Part shown: positions 27,601 through 36,792 of the stretch, in pieces | Numbering within the stretch: the stretch's first letter is position 1 | Layout of the letters: every line of letters begins with the position of its first letter | Assembly (NCBI GenBank): GCA_030263555.1 | Contig: SZPE01000001.1 | Span: 1 to 64,000 of the forward strand | DNA from: CFX2 sp014338005 | GTDB taxonomy: Bacteria; Chloroflexota; Anaerolineae; Aggregatilineales; Phototrophicaceae | Direction of reading: 5' to 3' | Length of the DNA stretch: 64,000 nucleotides | Translations under genes and position numbers: made by a program | The notes under the pieces: model-generated | The model's database searches: none | Seen by the model: the letters and a program-made list of their open reading frames with translations, nothing else | Told to the model about the DNA's origin: nothing

Positions 27601-30600
27601 CGGCACGAGTGATGGCATGGGCGGCGTGACCTGCGACAGCGACGACGAATACGGCTTCAGCGGCACATCGGCGGCGGCAGCGCATGTGGCCGGTATCGCG
27701 GCCCTCATCCGCGCCAACGCCAATGTCAACGCCGCGACCCCGGCGGCCATCACCGATTATTTGCAGTCGCACGCCGCCGACCTGCATACCGGCGCAGAGG
27801 CTGATGGTTTTGATATGGTGTTCGGCGCTGGCCTGACCGTCCTCGGCAATCCGCAGCCGGACTATGCGCTCATCAGCACCCTCACCGACCCGGACGGCGC
27901 GCCCATCACCTGCCCTACCGGCATGGCGCGGTTCGTCAACCCCAATAACCTGAGCGTGAACCGCAGCAGCATGGACGGCGCGACCGTCTCCCGCGCTTAC
28001 ATCCATCCCGAACATGCCGCAGCAGCCGCCAGCGCCGGCGACTGTGTGATTCTGCTGCCGGGCGAGTACGTGACGCCGGTGAACATCACCGGCGCGGCCA
28101 TCGCCAACAACGTGACCATGCGCTCGTATGACTCCGCCCTCAACGGCGGCAAGCTGCCGGGTGATACGGTCACGCCGGACAGCGTTTTCTGGGTCAACCT
28201 GGGCGGCGAAGAAGGCGAAGGCGGCATCTTCGTCCGGCAAACCACCGGCTTCACGGTGGACGGTTTCATCTTCCTGGGCGCGCAGCCGCAGTCCGGCAGC
28301 GTGACAAAGCCGACCGGCATCCTGACCGCCGGCGCAAACACCACGACCATCGCCAACAGCTTCTTCTCCGGTTTCACCGGCCTGGCGCTGGGCGGCAAGC
28401 CCATTCGCGTGGACGCTTACCAGGGCTTTGGCAGCCAGGGTGTTATCATCCAGGGCAACGCCTTCACCGACAACAACGCCCGCCAGGGCGCGGTGATTGC
28501 CATCAAGGACTCCGGCACGAGCAGCCCGATAATCTTCCAGCACAACAAACTGTTCAGCAATGCCAGCACCAGCGATCAGGGCATTTTTGAGCCGCTGATC
28601 CAGATCTCAAACGCGGTCGTCAACATCTACAACAACCGCTTCATCAGCAACGCCACCCAGTCCATCATTCGGGTGCAGAACACCCAGGACTCGGCCATCC
28701 CGCCCTACAGCAACGCGCTGAACGTGAGCGTATTCGGCAACGCCTTCACCAACAACCAGAACACCGGCCCGGTCGTGCATCTCGTGCCGGGGCGGCGCTT
28801 CCGTTTTGTCAATAACACCGTCGCCGGGCATGTTTCTATCCTGCCGGGCGATTACGGCTACATTATCGTGCGCGGCACCAGTTCAACCCACACCAATGGT
28901 CTGTGGGAAATCCACAACAACCTGTTCTACAATAACAACACCGCGTCCGGTCTCATCAAGGACTTCGCTTTCGTCACCTGCGACTCGATCAGCGGTGGGC
29001 CGGCCTCCGACAACGGCGCGAGAAACAACTGGGCTTTCAACAGCGGCACGGCCTCCGGCGTCTGCCAGAACCCGCTGGGCGGCTTTAACAACCGTATTAT
29101 TGAGGCGGGCGTTGACCCCTGGTTCACGGTCGTCGGCCCGGAAGTCGCGCCGGACGACCCGTACCAACTGGTCAGCGCCGCTGCGCCCAGCCCGGACGAC
29201 GGCGTGGACGATGGCGACAACAGCCTGGTTTTCCCGGCCAGCCTGCTCTCCGACAGGGATGCGCTCAACCGCAAGCGCCTGGAAAACGTGACTGTGGACA
29301 TCGGCGCTTATGAATTTAAAGCCGTCACGGCCGGCAGCCCGAACCCGACCTTCCCCGAAGACACGCTTTCGACCACCATCCCGCTGGAAGCCGAAGGCGG
29401 TTTCCCGCCCTACACCTTTACGATTGAAAACTTCCCGGCGCTCTTCGACACCAATCCTGAAAACGCCTGCGGCGGCCAGCCGCTGCTGCTCAACCCGGCA
29501 GCGCAGACGGTGACGTACTGCCCGCCGAAAAACCTGTATACCGACGCCGACGGCGCGATGCCGCCTAACGGCGCACCCGCCGGGTCGGCAGTGTCGTTTA
29601 CGTACCTCGTCCGCGACCGGGTGGGTAACATCAGCCCCGACCCCGGCGTGGTCACGCTGCTGATTACCCCCACCGACGACCCGCCGCTCCAGGAGCCGAT
29701 CAACCAGCGGATTCAGCGGGAAGCCGGGCAGGTTTCCACGCCGATCAGCTTCCGGCTGCGGCCTTACGTCCGGTTTGACGACAACTTCTTCTTCTCGGAA
29801 GATGGCGGGCCGGAGGACATCCTGGCCGGCGGCCTGCCCGCGCAAAACCAGACGCCCGGCGCGGACTACCCCTACGATTACACTTACGTGCCGGGCAGCC
29901 TCAGCGGGGACTATGTGGCGCTGGGCATCGGCGAAGCCGCCGTACAGAACGCCGTCAACAATACCACCGACGGGCGCATCAACCTGACCGCATCCGGCGG
30001 CGTCCGGGGGTCGTTCAGCTTCCAGTACACCGTCAACGAAAGCAGCGCCACCAATACCGTCACGGTCGAAATCGTTTCGTCGCTGCCTTACGGCGGCCTG
30101 CACGATGATACCAGCTTCGCTTTTGATTATACGAACGACTGGTCGCCGGTTTACAGCGAGCCGAACATCAACAACACTCTGCACCAGACCACCACGCTCG
30201 ACGGAACGGCCACCTTCAGTTTCGTCGGCACAGGCTTCACGCTTTATATCCAGGGCAGCACGAAGGGCGGCTTCTGGGAGCTGCTGGTAGATGACCAGAC
30301 CTTCCAGTGGAACGGCAAGCAGATTGCCACCCGCTCCGGCATCACCTGCCGCTCGACGGTCGCAACCGGCACGGGGACGAGCAGCACATTCATCAACGGT
30401 AAAGTGGCAAACGCCTATACCGTGTCCTGCTCGCGGCTGCGCGACGGCGAGGCGCACACCATCAAAATCGTTAACAAGACCAGCCGCGCGCTACTCAGCG
30501 TGGACGCGGTCGGCATCCTGTCGGACAGCACCGTTCTGCTGCCGGGTTTCCACGAAGTTAAAGAGATGCAGACCATCCCGCTGTTTTACGGCTGGAACGA

Positions 30601-33600
30601 AACCACCGAAGTCGGCGCATCCAACCGCCTCGCCATGTATACCGGCAGCCCGAACGTGGCGAACATCGTGTTCACCTTCAAAGGCACGGGTTTCGCCATC
30701 GGCACGACGCTGGAGCAGGAGAAGGTTTCCAAACTGGGCGCGACCTACACCATCTGCGTCGCCCCCGCCGCGACCGGTACGCCGCAGGTCTGCCAGAACT
30801 TTGATAACGGACTGGGCGGCAGCACGCGCCCCATCTGGAACGTTTTCCGCCCCTTCTTCGGCTTCTACCCCGACGCCGAATACGAAGTGACAATTGATAT
30901 CACCGGCATACCCGCCGGCGGGCGCATGGTGATTGACTCCATCATCATCTTCGACCGCGAGATGGTGGGGCCGCTGCCCTATGGCACGACCGACGATGCC
31001 CGGCGCGACCTGCTGCTGTTCAGCGGCGGCCTGGAAGATACCTGGACGCTGGATACCAACAATAAACGCGCGTTGGGCAGCAGCCTGACCAGCACCGGCA
31101 AGGGCGTAACCACCGCCGGCCCGTTCGCCGCCTTCCAGATACCGGACGACGCCAACAGTTTCTCCTGGTGGCGCTCTGCCGGGCGCACCGACAGCCAGGA
31201 CATCCTGATCTGCGTGGATCGCGGCCAGCTTGACGCCGGCGATACGCAGGCCACCTTCTGCATCAGCAAAGACCTGCGCGACAAAAACACCCCCAACCCG
31301 CTCGTTATCTCCGAGTCGGACTTCGGGCCGACCGGCTGGGGTACGGCTAACGGCAGCATCCACACGGTCGAAATCTTCAGCCTAACCAACTACCCGTTCA
31401 ATTTCGACCAGTTCCAGGTGATATCCAGCGACGCTCCGCTGTCGCCCAGCTACTACGAGCAGGATGTCCTCAACCTGACTTACTACGACGACCTGGCAGG
31501 CGACGGCCTCTCGCTGACCACCATGAACAGCACTCGTTATTCGGGCGGCAGCCAGGCGTTCATCAAGGAAAAGGGCGAAGGCGTTTTCTTCCGCTTCACC
31601 GGCACCGGCTTCTCGCCGGTCTTCACCCTCGACCGCTACGGCGGCCCGGTGATGGCCTGCTGGCTGAAGGACGCCGCGCAGACTGCTACACCGAATGACG
31701 TGCGGAATAACGGCACCTGCCAGACTTTCGACAACTACAGCAAGTCGGTCGTCTATCAGGCGGCGCGTTCCGTCCTCGGCCTGGAGAATGCCACCTACGC
31801 GGTTATCATCGAACACGCCGGCACCGACTATACGGTCGTCGGGCGCACCATCACCGGCAACTCCATGCAGTTCGACGCGCTGCACATCTACGGGGACGTA
31901 TGGAACGGCCTCAGCCCGCTGGTGAGCGGCACACGCTACGAAACCAGCTATACCAACCGGGCTGCGGACAACCGCTTCCAGTATTTCGGCGCGGGCTGGC
32001 GCTCGGTCGAGGGCCGTTCGGCGTCGCGCTACTCCGGCCAGAACTACGATCAGGTCAGAACTTTCGGCGCGGGTCTCGTTTTCCTGACCAACAATGCCGA
32101 CACGGTGCGGCTCTTCCGCGACGTGCGCTCCGGCTATGCGCCGCTGCGCGTGTGTTACGCGCCTTACACGCCGGGTACGTTCGTGGTGGATTACGGCGCT
32201 TATACCTGCGACGAGTTCCGCAATGACGGCGGCACGGCCAACCAGATGCCCTTCAGCATCCACTTCGGCAGTGACGATCCGCATGTCGTCTCCATCACCA
32301 CATTGACCAACGGCTATCTGTACCTGGACGCCATCGAACCGCTCAATATCGCAGGCCTGGGGCCGCTGACGCCGGGCATCTACCCGGAAACCGAGCCGCG
32401 CCTGATCTACGCGCCGACCGACAATGCGGCGCTGGGCTGGGCCAATGTCGTCTCTCGCAGCTATGTAGACGGGGCTGCCATGCAGTCCACCGCGCCGGGC
32501 GCATCGCTCTACTTTGAGTTTGAAGGCACGGGTTTCTCGCTGCTGACGCTGTTCGACACGGCCAGCAGCAGCCTGCAAGCCGACATCAATGAAATCCCCG
32601 CCCCGCCCGATAAATCGTTCACGGTTCAGCTAACCAACGCCACCACCCGCGCCTACTACGGCATGGCACACAGCGTCACCGGCCTGCCTTACGACACCTA
32701 CCAGGTTCTCATCACCGAAACCGACCCGCTGCGGAACAAATTCACGGTGGACGGCATCCAGGTCTACGGCGATTTCGAGAACCCGCTTGGGCCGGGCATC
32801 TACGACGATACCGACCTCGGCCTGGCCTACGGCCCCTCTAACAGCGCGTGGACGGTTTACCAGGGCAGCCGCGCGGCAGCCTACCTAAGCCAGACCTACC
32901 GCACCGCCAACCGCCAGGGCGCGACCGTCGCCTTCGCAGTGACGAACGCGAATTCGATCACGCTGCACCACCTCAACTCGACCAGCACCAAAGTGCAAAT
33001 CTGCGCCACGACAGCTGCCGGCGCGCGCACCTGTTCGGAGGTCAGTCTGGTGGGTAAATCCAGCACGATCTTCGACCTGGGCGCGGTCGGGAGTTATCAG
33101 GTCAGCATCACCAACCTGGACATCCTCAAGACGCTCAACGTGGACGCTGTCGGCGTGCATAATACCACCGGCGGCGTGCTGTCGGCGGGCATCCACCAGG
33201 AAGGCAGCCCGCTGCTGACTTTCGGCGGCGGGTGGAACGCCGGCTCAACCGCCGAACGCGGCGCAACCGATGGATTCGTCCGCAGTACCACCGTCGGCGC
33301 GGCGGGGCAAACGCTCGGCTTCACCTTCAACGGCACCGGCTTCAGCATCGTGCTGGCCGAAAGCACCACCACCAGCAGCAGCTACTCGCTGGTGATAGAT
33401 GGCGGCGCGCCCATCAACCTGCCGAACGCGGCGCTCACCTCGGCCCGCGTCCCGGTGGCGCTGACCTACGTCGGCTTTGCGTCCGGCAGCCACACCGTCA
33501 CCCTCACCAACAACGACGCCGGCAAACCGCTGCTGGTTGACCGGGTGGATGTGCTGGGGACGGCGGCCTCCATCGGCGCTGAAGTCACCGGCAACATCGA

Positions 33601-36600
33601 AAATGACAATCCGCTGATCGTCTACTTCCCGTACTTCAACGCTAATCCGGTGACGGCGGCTGCCGCTTCCAACGGCAGCCAGCACATCGGCTCGATGCGC
33701 GGCGCGGGCGTCTACTTCCAGCTGAACATCGGCACGTTCCAATACGTGCGCGAAACCAGCGGCAAATACGGCGGCGTTTCGATCTGCTCCGCAGCAGCCG
33801 GCACGCCGTCCACCGGCTGCACGCCGACCCTGGTGGCGAACAACCTGCCGCCGATAGGGTATCAGCAGGCGCAGGCGGCTGCCGTCGGCGGCAGCGGCAC
33901 GCGCTGGGTTTTCATCCGCAACGACGACGGCAAACCGATGCCGCTGGACTACGTGCGCCCCACCAACCCAGACGGTGTGCTGACCAGAGGCTTCTATGAA
34001 GATACCTACGCGGCGGTCAGCAGCAAGTTCAACTTCGACGGCACGTTCAGCGAAGTGCCGGTCAGCGCGGCCTCCGGCGGGACGGTGCAGTCCACCACGA
34101 CCAACGGCGGCGCGGCGCTCTTCCAGTTCAGCGGCACGGGTTTCTCGGTCTACTTCGGCCTGAACAATCTGGCCGGCGAAGTCGAAATCTGCTGGGTGAA
34201 CGCCCTCACGCTCGACCCCGCCGCTGTTGAACCCGGCGACCCCGGCGCAGCCTGCCAGAGCTACAACAACTTCAACGACGCCGCCCGCTACAAAGCAGGC
34301 CGCACCAATATCATCGCCCTGGCCGCAGGTAACTATACCGCCGTCGCGCGCCACAAAGGCGCAACGGGGCTAACCACCATGCAGGTAGACGCGGTTGAGA
34401 TTTACGACGACAACCGCACCGGCAAACCGGCGCTGGATGTCCCCGGCCAGCGTTACGAAACCAGCTACGACCGCCGCCTGATAGACGACCTGTTCGTCTA
34501 CTACGGCCAGGGCTGGCGTTCGGTGACCGGGCGCTCCGCCGCGCGTTACTCCGGCGAGAACTACGACACCATCAAGGACAGCATCGGCGCGGGCGTCCTG
34601 TTCCTGACGAACAACGCCGACGCGATCACCCTGTATCGCGGCGTCGGCAGGGGCGTACCGCGCGTGGAAGTCTGCGCCCAGCGCGTCAGCGACCCGCTCC
34701 AGCGTCTCTGCACCACCGTCGCCAACGATCAGGGTTCGTACAGCCAGCCGGTCGCCGTGCCGCTGAACAACAGCGGTTACACCGGCGAACACCTCGTCAC
34801 CGTCATGGTGCTGGATGCCGGCACGTTCATTCTGGACGCCATTCGTGTCAATGACAGCACCGCGCCGCTCGAACCCGGTTTCTACGAGGACGCCAATCCG
34901 GGGCTGCATTTCGGAAACGGCATCTGGACGGAAGCATTCCTCAGCAGCTACAGCGATGGCCGCGCCCGGCTGACCAGCACCGAAAACGCGACCGTCGAGT
35001 TCAGTTTCACCGGCGCGACCGGCTTCGCGGTCGGCATGGTGGCCGATCTGTTCGGCGGCGAGGCGGAAGTCTGCTACGACACCGACGATACCTGGGGCGC
35101 GGGCGATGACTGCTACATCTACCAGAACGAAAGCCCGAAAGCCAGCTATGCCACCAGCCGCACCGTCACCGGCCTGAACAAAGGCACGACCTACTACGTG
35201 CGCGTCCGCAACGCCGAAGATAACAACGCCGGGCGCAACCCGCGTTACGCCCCGGCCCGGCTGGTGATTGACTATGTGAACATCTTCGGGGACGACCTGC
35301 CGCCGGTTCTGGCCGAACCCGGCCTGTACAACGAGGACGCCGGCTACCTGCTGCTTCAGCCCGCCGAACGCTGGTTGAGCTTTAGCGGCAAGGCGGCGCG
35401 CGGTTTCAGCAGCGAAAGTTACGTCGGCGTGGTGGATGATCGCGGGCGGCTCTCGACTGCCTACGCCGGGCCAACAGCGACGCTGCGGCTCAACGTGCCG
35501 GTCGGCGGCGCGACGGTCATCCTGTACACCGGCGCGGCCAGCCGCTCCAACCCGGCGCAAATGCTGGTCTGCGGCAGCGCCGTGACCGGAACAACCTGCA
35601 CAGTCGTCACCAACCTGTCCACCGAAAACCAGATCGTCGTCAGCGGCGCTCAAATCCCGGCGCTGGGCGCGGCGGGCGAAGTGATGCTCTCCTTCCGCGC
35701 GCTGACGCCCGGCTACTTCCGCATTGACGGCTTCCAGATCATTCACGGCGCTGTCCTCACCCCTGGCGTTTACGACAGCTTCCTGATCGAAAACGGCGGG
35801 CTGCTGGACACCGAAGCCACCGCCTGGACGCCGCTCAAATCCGCCAAAGCCTACGGCGGGTGGGTCACGCGCACGCTCGTCCAGGGCGGCACGCTGGCCT
35901 TCGACTTCAACGGTACGGGCTTCTCGCTGCTGGCGCAGGTGGACGGTTACGGCGTGGATACGCGCATCTGCTACAAACTGGCCTCCAGCGGCCAGCCGTT
36001 CCCGGCGGGCAGCAGCCCGCTCGACCAAAGCGGCAGCCTGGCAGCCGGCGATGTGATCTGCCGCACCGTCACGACCAGCACTTCGGCTGCCGACTGGGCC
36101 GCGCGTAACGGCGACCGCCTGAACCCGCGCACCGGCTACCAGTACGGCTTCACCTTCCACGGCCTGCCGGAGGATACTTACAGCGTCCAGGTGCGGCACG
36201 TGGACAGCACCATCGTCGCCGGGCGCAGCGCCCTCCAGGTGGATGCGGTGGCGGTCTTTGGGACGGCGGACGTGCTGCTGACGACCGGCCAAATCTACGA
36301 CGACGGCGACGCCGGTCTGCTCTACGGACCGTTCGGCCTGTGGACGCCGGTCGTGGCGCGTTTCGGCCCGTCACGCGGCCCCTGGAACCTGACCGAACAC
36401 ACCTCGATCTACGCCGGCGCGCTCGTGCAGATGCGGGTCGAAGGCAACGCGCTGATCCTGTACCAGACCGCCAGCACGCGGAACACTCGTAAGGCTGTGT
36501 TCTGCCTGACCACCATCGAAGGGCAGCAGTGCGCGGACTTCAGCCAGGCCGGACGCACGACGTACTTCACGCCCATCGCCTTCTACGGCTTTGGCAGCCA

Positions 36601-36679
36601 GGACACGCACGAAATCATCATCCAAAACTGGGATTACGGTAAATCCCTGAGCATTGACGCTCTGCAAGTCCTACCCTGA
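24635..36679 (+). CDS. Giant secreted subtilisin-like protease with beta-helix and 15 tandem beta-modules
   Basis: The product has about 4014 residues. A signal peptide (basic start, hydrophobic about 9-35, ARAQE) is followed by two lectin-like beta-sandwich domains (about 100-255 and 340-510) joined by a Thr/Pro/Glu repeat linker (about 270-335). An I9-like segment (about 560-640) precedes the S8 protease with Asp671 (VIDTGFN), His699 (SSHGVQV), an oxyanion Asn in VSAGNSF (about 786) and Ser1012 (GTSAAAAHVAG). A right-handed beta-helix region (about 1090-1555, with INNxF-type turns) and an Ig/cadherin-like region lead to 15 modules (about 1818-4014). No LPXTG or C-terminal membrane anchor is seen. 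It probably degrades or binds polymers outside the cell. Confidence 0.85.
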   Translation: MTTNRKRLLTTLITGLTVFSMVFNLALPVALFIDTARAQETTEEPAAEMPAETPTPEVTAVVTDEPPPPPAPELTSEPPPPITEEPTLPPAPADVLFQENFQDGDTAGWLLSAGWSIVSLGDNLFLTTVEDNQTATIADITPADFALSARLRIEAGQPAHVAFRAGSESYTLVLDAAGNVSLYRGALPVAQGAPMPPLPEGTPALWHTLNVQVYGALMAITVNGTPQIVYTDPAPLAAGYIVFSAPTGGVSLDEIIVRPQVEPFEPPVIIPPTAAPPVEPTPEITPEATDEPEITPEATDEPELTPEATPEAADEPEITPEATDEPEVTPEPETIEQPVLSADFEAEAPGWAFSEGASIVQESDTNRALLMSAGSTLLPAEALHLADFRLQARLNLLSDGADGTPNGLNIPFHTGDGRGYVLAIDAAQTALYRSDGSGPVLLASSPTAHAAQTWHALALDVQGGLIVVTINETVEINFTDETPLTGGQIAFSAAGAALLDDIAIYDRTPEGALEAAPTPVPMTLSEAEKARLSGALPLALESLLSGDEAAALELAAVYYLPMDEENRARVVIWPAEGAAAAEIAALVEMVGGSVDYLNDDNVEARLPLAALLPLANAPQIQLITPISMAVSTGAAFAPSGDQNAEGFDVLGVSDWHAAGFTGSGQKIAVIDTGFNGLSSIAAEERACVSGTIPSGGSSHGVQVVQVLCDIAPDAAVTLYRADTAADLATRINSARSGGNHIILITLDLGADVSPGDGTGGGQIDAVYTAITTAKGEGRLVIVSAGNSFTRYASFNHPGSSTVQIRATGSDFVRVRWNGAGITPTLTGPATPFAATSTNGGYFTVLNEGDCSNNFPITDDPGTDPVEAERNYCELTLTLTGGSGYVQVQVQTVVTLPVVYDINGDPVFTERTEIITAPGGADEVSSIGRPADSPNALTVGAVCAEPSLGLPVQTTGSRGPIFSAGGGAPGTATPDLRAAYKPDLAGPADIGTSDGMGGVTCDSDDEYGFSGTSAAAAHVAGIAALIRANANVNAATPAAITDYLQSHAADLHTGAEADGFDMVFGAGLTVLGNPQPDYALISTLTDPDGAPITCPTGMARFVNPNNLSVNRSSMDGATVSRAYIHPEHAAAAASAGDCVILLPGEYVTPVNITGAAIANNVTMRSYDSALNGGKLPGDTVTPDSVFWVNLGGEEGEGGIFVRQTTGFTVDGFIFLGAQPQSGSVTKPTGILTAGANTTTIANSFFSGFTGLALGGKPIRVDAYQGFGSQGVIIQGNAFTDNNARQGAVIAIKDSGTSSPIIFQHNKLFSNASTSDQGIFEPLIQISNAVVNIYNNRFISNATQSIIRVQNTQDSAIPPYSNALNVSVFGNAFTNNQNTGPVVHLVPGRRFRFVNNTVAGHVSILPGDYGYIIVRGTSSTHTNGLWEIHNNLFYNNNTASGLIKDFAFVTCDSISGGPASDNGARNNWAFNSGTASGVCQNPLGGFNNRIIEAGVDPWFTVVGPEVAPDDPYQLVSAAAPSPDDGVDDGDNSLVFPASLLSDRDALNRKRLENVTVDIGAYEFKAVTAGSPNPTFPEDTLSTTIPLEAEGGFPPYTFTIENFPALFDTNPENACGGQPLLLNPAAQTVTYCPPKNLYTDADGAMPPNGAPAGSAVSFTYLVRDRVGNISPDPGVVTLLITPTDDPPLQEPINQRIQREAGQVSTPISFRLRPYVRFDDNFFFSEDGGPEDILAGGLPAQNQTPGADYPYDYTYVPGSLSGDYVALGIGEAAVQNAVNNTTDGRINLTASGGVRGSFSFQYTVNESSATNTVTVEIVSSLPYGGLHDDTSFAFDYTNDWSPVYSEPNINNTLHQTTTLDGTATFSFVGTGFTLYIQGSTKGGFWELLVDDQTFQWNGKQIATRSGITCRSTVATGTGTSSTFINGKVANAYTVSCSRLRDGEAHTIKIVNKTSRALLSVDAVGILSDSTVLLPGFHEVKEMQTIPLFYGWNETTEVGASNRLAMYTGSPNVANIVFTFKGTGFAIGTTLEQEKVSKLGATYTICVAPAATGTPQVCQNFDNGLGGSTRPIWNVFRPFFGFYPDAEYEVTIDITGIPAGGRMVIDSIIIFDREMVGPLPYGTTDDARRDLLLFSGGLEDTWTLDTNNKRALGSSLTSTGKGVTTAGPFAAFQIPDDANSFSWWRSAGRTDSQDILICVDRGQLDAGDTQATFCISKDLRDKNTPNPLVISESDFGPTGWGTANGSIHTVEIFSLTNYPFNFDQFQVISSDAPLSPSYYEQDVLNLTYYDDLAGDGLSLTTMNSTRYSGGSQAFIKEKGEGVFFRFTGTGFSPVFTLDRYGGPVMACWLKDAAQTATPNDVRNNGTCQTFDNYSKSVVYQAARSVLGLENATYAVIIEHAGTDYTVVGRTITGNSMQFDALHIYGDVWNGLSPLVSGTRYETSYTNRAADNRFQYFGAGWRSVEGRSASRYSGQNYDQVRTFGAGLVFLTNNADTVRLFRDVRSGYAPLRVCYAPYTPGTFVVDYGAYTCDEFRNDGGTANQMPFSIHFGSDDPHVVSITTLTNGYLYLDAIEPLNIAGLGPLTPGIYPETEPRLIYAPTDNAALGWANVVSRSYVDGAAMQSTAPGASLYFEFEGTGFSLLTLFDTASSSLQADINEIPAPPDKSFTVQLTNATTRAYYGMAHSVTGLPYDTYQVLITETDPLRNKFTVDGIQVYGDFENPLGPGIYDDTDLGLAYGPSNSAWTVYQGSRAAAYLSQTYRTANRQGATVAFAVTNANSITLHHLNSTSTKVQICATTAAGARTCSEVSLVGKSSTIFDLGAVGSYQVSITNLDILKTLNVDAVGVHNTTGGVLSAGIHQEGSPLLTFGGGWNAGSTAERGATDGFVRSTTVGAAGQTLGFTFNGTGFSIVLAESTTTSSSYSLVIDGGAPINLPNAALTSARVPVALTYVGFASGSHTVTLTNNDAGKPLLVDRVDVLGTAASIGAEVTGNIENDNPLIVYFPYFNANPVTAAAASNGSQHIGSMRGAGVYFQLNIGTFQYVRETSGKYGGVSICSAAAGTPSTGCTPTLVANNLPPIGYQQAQAAAVGGSGTRWVFIRNDDGKPMPLDYVRPTNPDGVLTRGFYEDTYAAVSSKFNFDGTFSEVPVSAASGGTVQSTTTNGGAALFQFSGTGFSVYFGLNNLAGEVEICWVNALTLDPAAVEPGDPGAACQSYNNFNDAARYKAGRTNIIALAAGNYTAVARHKGATGLTTMQVDAVEIYDDNRTGKPALDVPGQRYETSYDRRLIDDLFVYYGQGWRSVTGRSAARYSGENYDTIKDSIGAGVLFLTNNADAITLYRGVGRGVPRVEVCAQRVSDPLQRLCTTVANDQGSYSQPVAVPLNNSGYTGEHLVTVMVLDAGTFILDAIRVNDSTAPLEPGFYEDANPGLHFGNGIWTEAFLSSYSDGRARLTSTENATVEFSFTGATGFAVGMVADLFGGEAEVCYDTDDTWGAGDDCYIYQNESPKASYATSRTVTGLNKGTTYYVRVRNAEDNNAGRNPRYAPARLVIDYVNIFGDDLPPVLAEPGLYNEDAGYLLLQPAERWLSFSGKAARGFSSESYVGVVDDRGRLSTAYAGPTATLRLNVPVGGATVILYTGAASRSNPAQMLVCGSAVTGTTCTVVTNLSTENQIVVSGAQIPALGAAGEVMLSFRALTPGYFRIDGFQIIHGAVLTPGVYDSFLIENGGLLDTEATAWTPLKSAKAYGGWVTRTLVQGGTLAFDFNGTGFSLLAQVDGYGVDTRICYKLASSGQPFPAGSSPLDQSGSLAAGDVICRTVTTSTSAADWAARNGDRLNPRTGYQYGFTFHGLPEDTYSVQVRHVDSTIVAGRSALQVDAVAVFGTADVLLTTGQIYDDGDAGLLYGPFGLWTPVVARFGPSRGPWNLTEHTSIYAGALVQMRVEGNALILYQTASTRNTRKAVFCLTTIEGQQCADFSQAGRTTYFTPIAFYGFGSQDTHEIIIQNWDYGKSLSIDALQVLP
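30090..36676 (+). repeat. Fifteen tandem modules of about 130-170 residues in the giant subtilase
   Basis: Modules recur every 380-510 nt. Each runs from an L-x-PG-x-Y-E/D opening to a closing LxVDxVxIxG strand. The central strand reads F-x-GTGFS in modules centred near 30228, 30683, 31602, 32525, 33341, 34134, 35018 and 35912. Divergent copies (such as VFLTNNADT) lie near 31125, 32070, 32930, 33720, 34590, 35480 and 36420. From the third on, divergent and GTGF types alternate strictly. Thirteen copies carry a C-x(8-25)-C pair after the GTGF strand; those near 32525 and 33341 lack it. Confidence 0.75.
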
Positions 36680-36699
36680 AAATTCCCCATCCCCTTGTT

Positions 36700-36741
36700 G
36701 GCCGGCACGCCCTCCCCCCGGAGCGTGCCGGCCCATTTTTT
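36700..36741 (+). terminator. Rho-independent terminator after the giant subtilase gene
   Basis: An 11-bp perfect stem (GGCCGGCACGC with GCGTGCCGGCC) with a 12-nt loop is followed by CATTTTTT. Confidence 0.9.
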
Positions 36742-36751
36742 CCGGCAGCCG

Positions 36752-36760
36752 TGTTACAAT
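36752..36760 (+). promoter_or_regulatory. Extended -10 promoter of the pseudouridine operon
   Basis: TGTTACAAT lies 33 nt before the ATG at 36793 and just after the terminator of the preceding gene. The -35 is weak. Confidence 0.55.
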
Positions 36761-36792
36761 AAGGGGCGTTTTTTATCCATTGGTGAACAATC

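Noticed and set aside
24980..28543. 1187-residue ORF antisense to the giant subtilase
   Set aside because: It is the reverse complement of a strongly supported gene; the low stop density follows from GC-rich codon use. No domain or signal is recognisable in it. The 524-, 398-, 369- and 640-residue antisense ORFs further along are the same kind of shadow.
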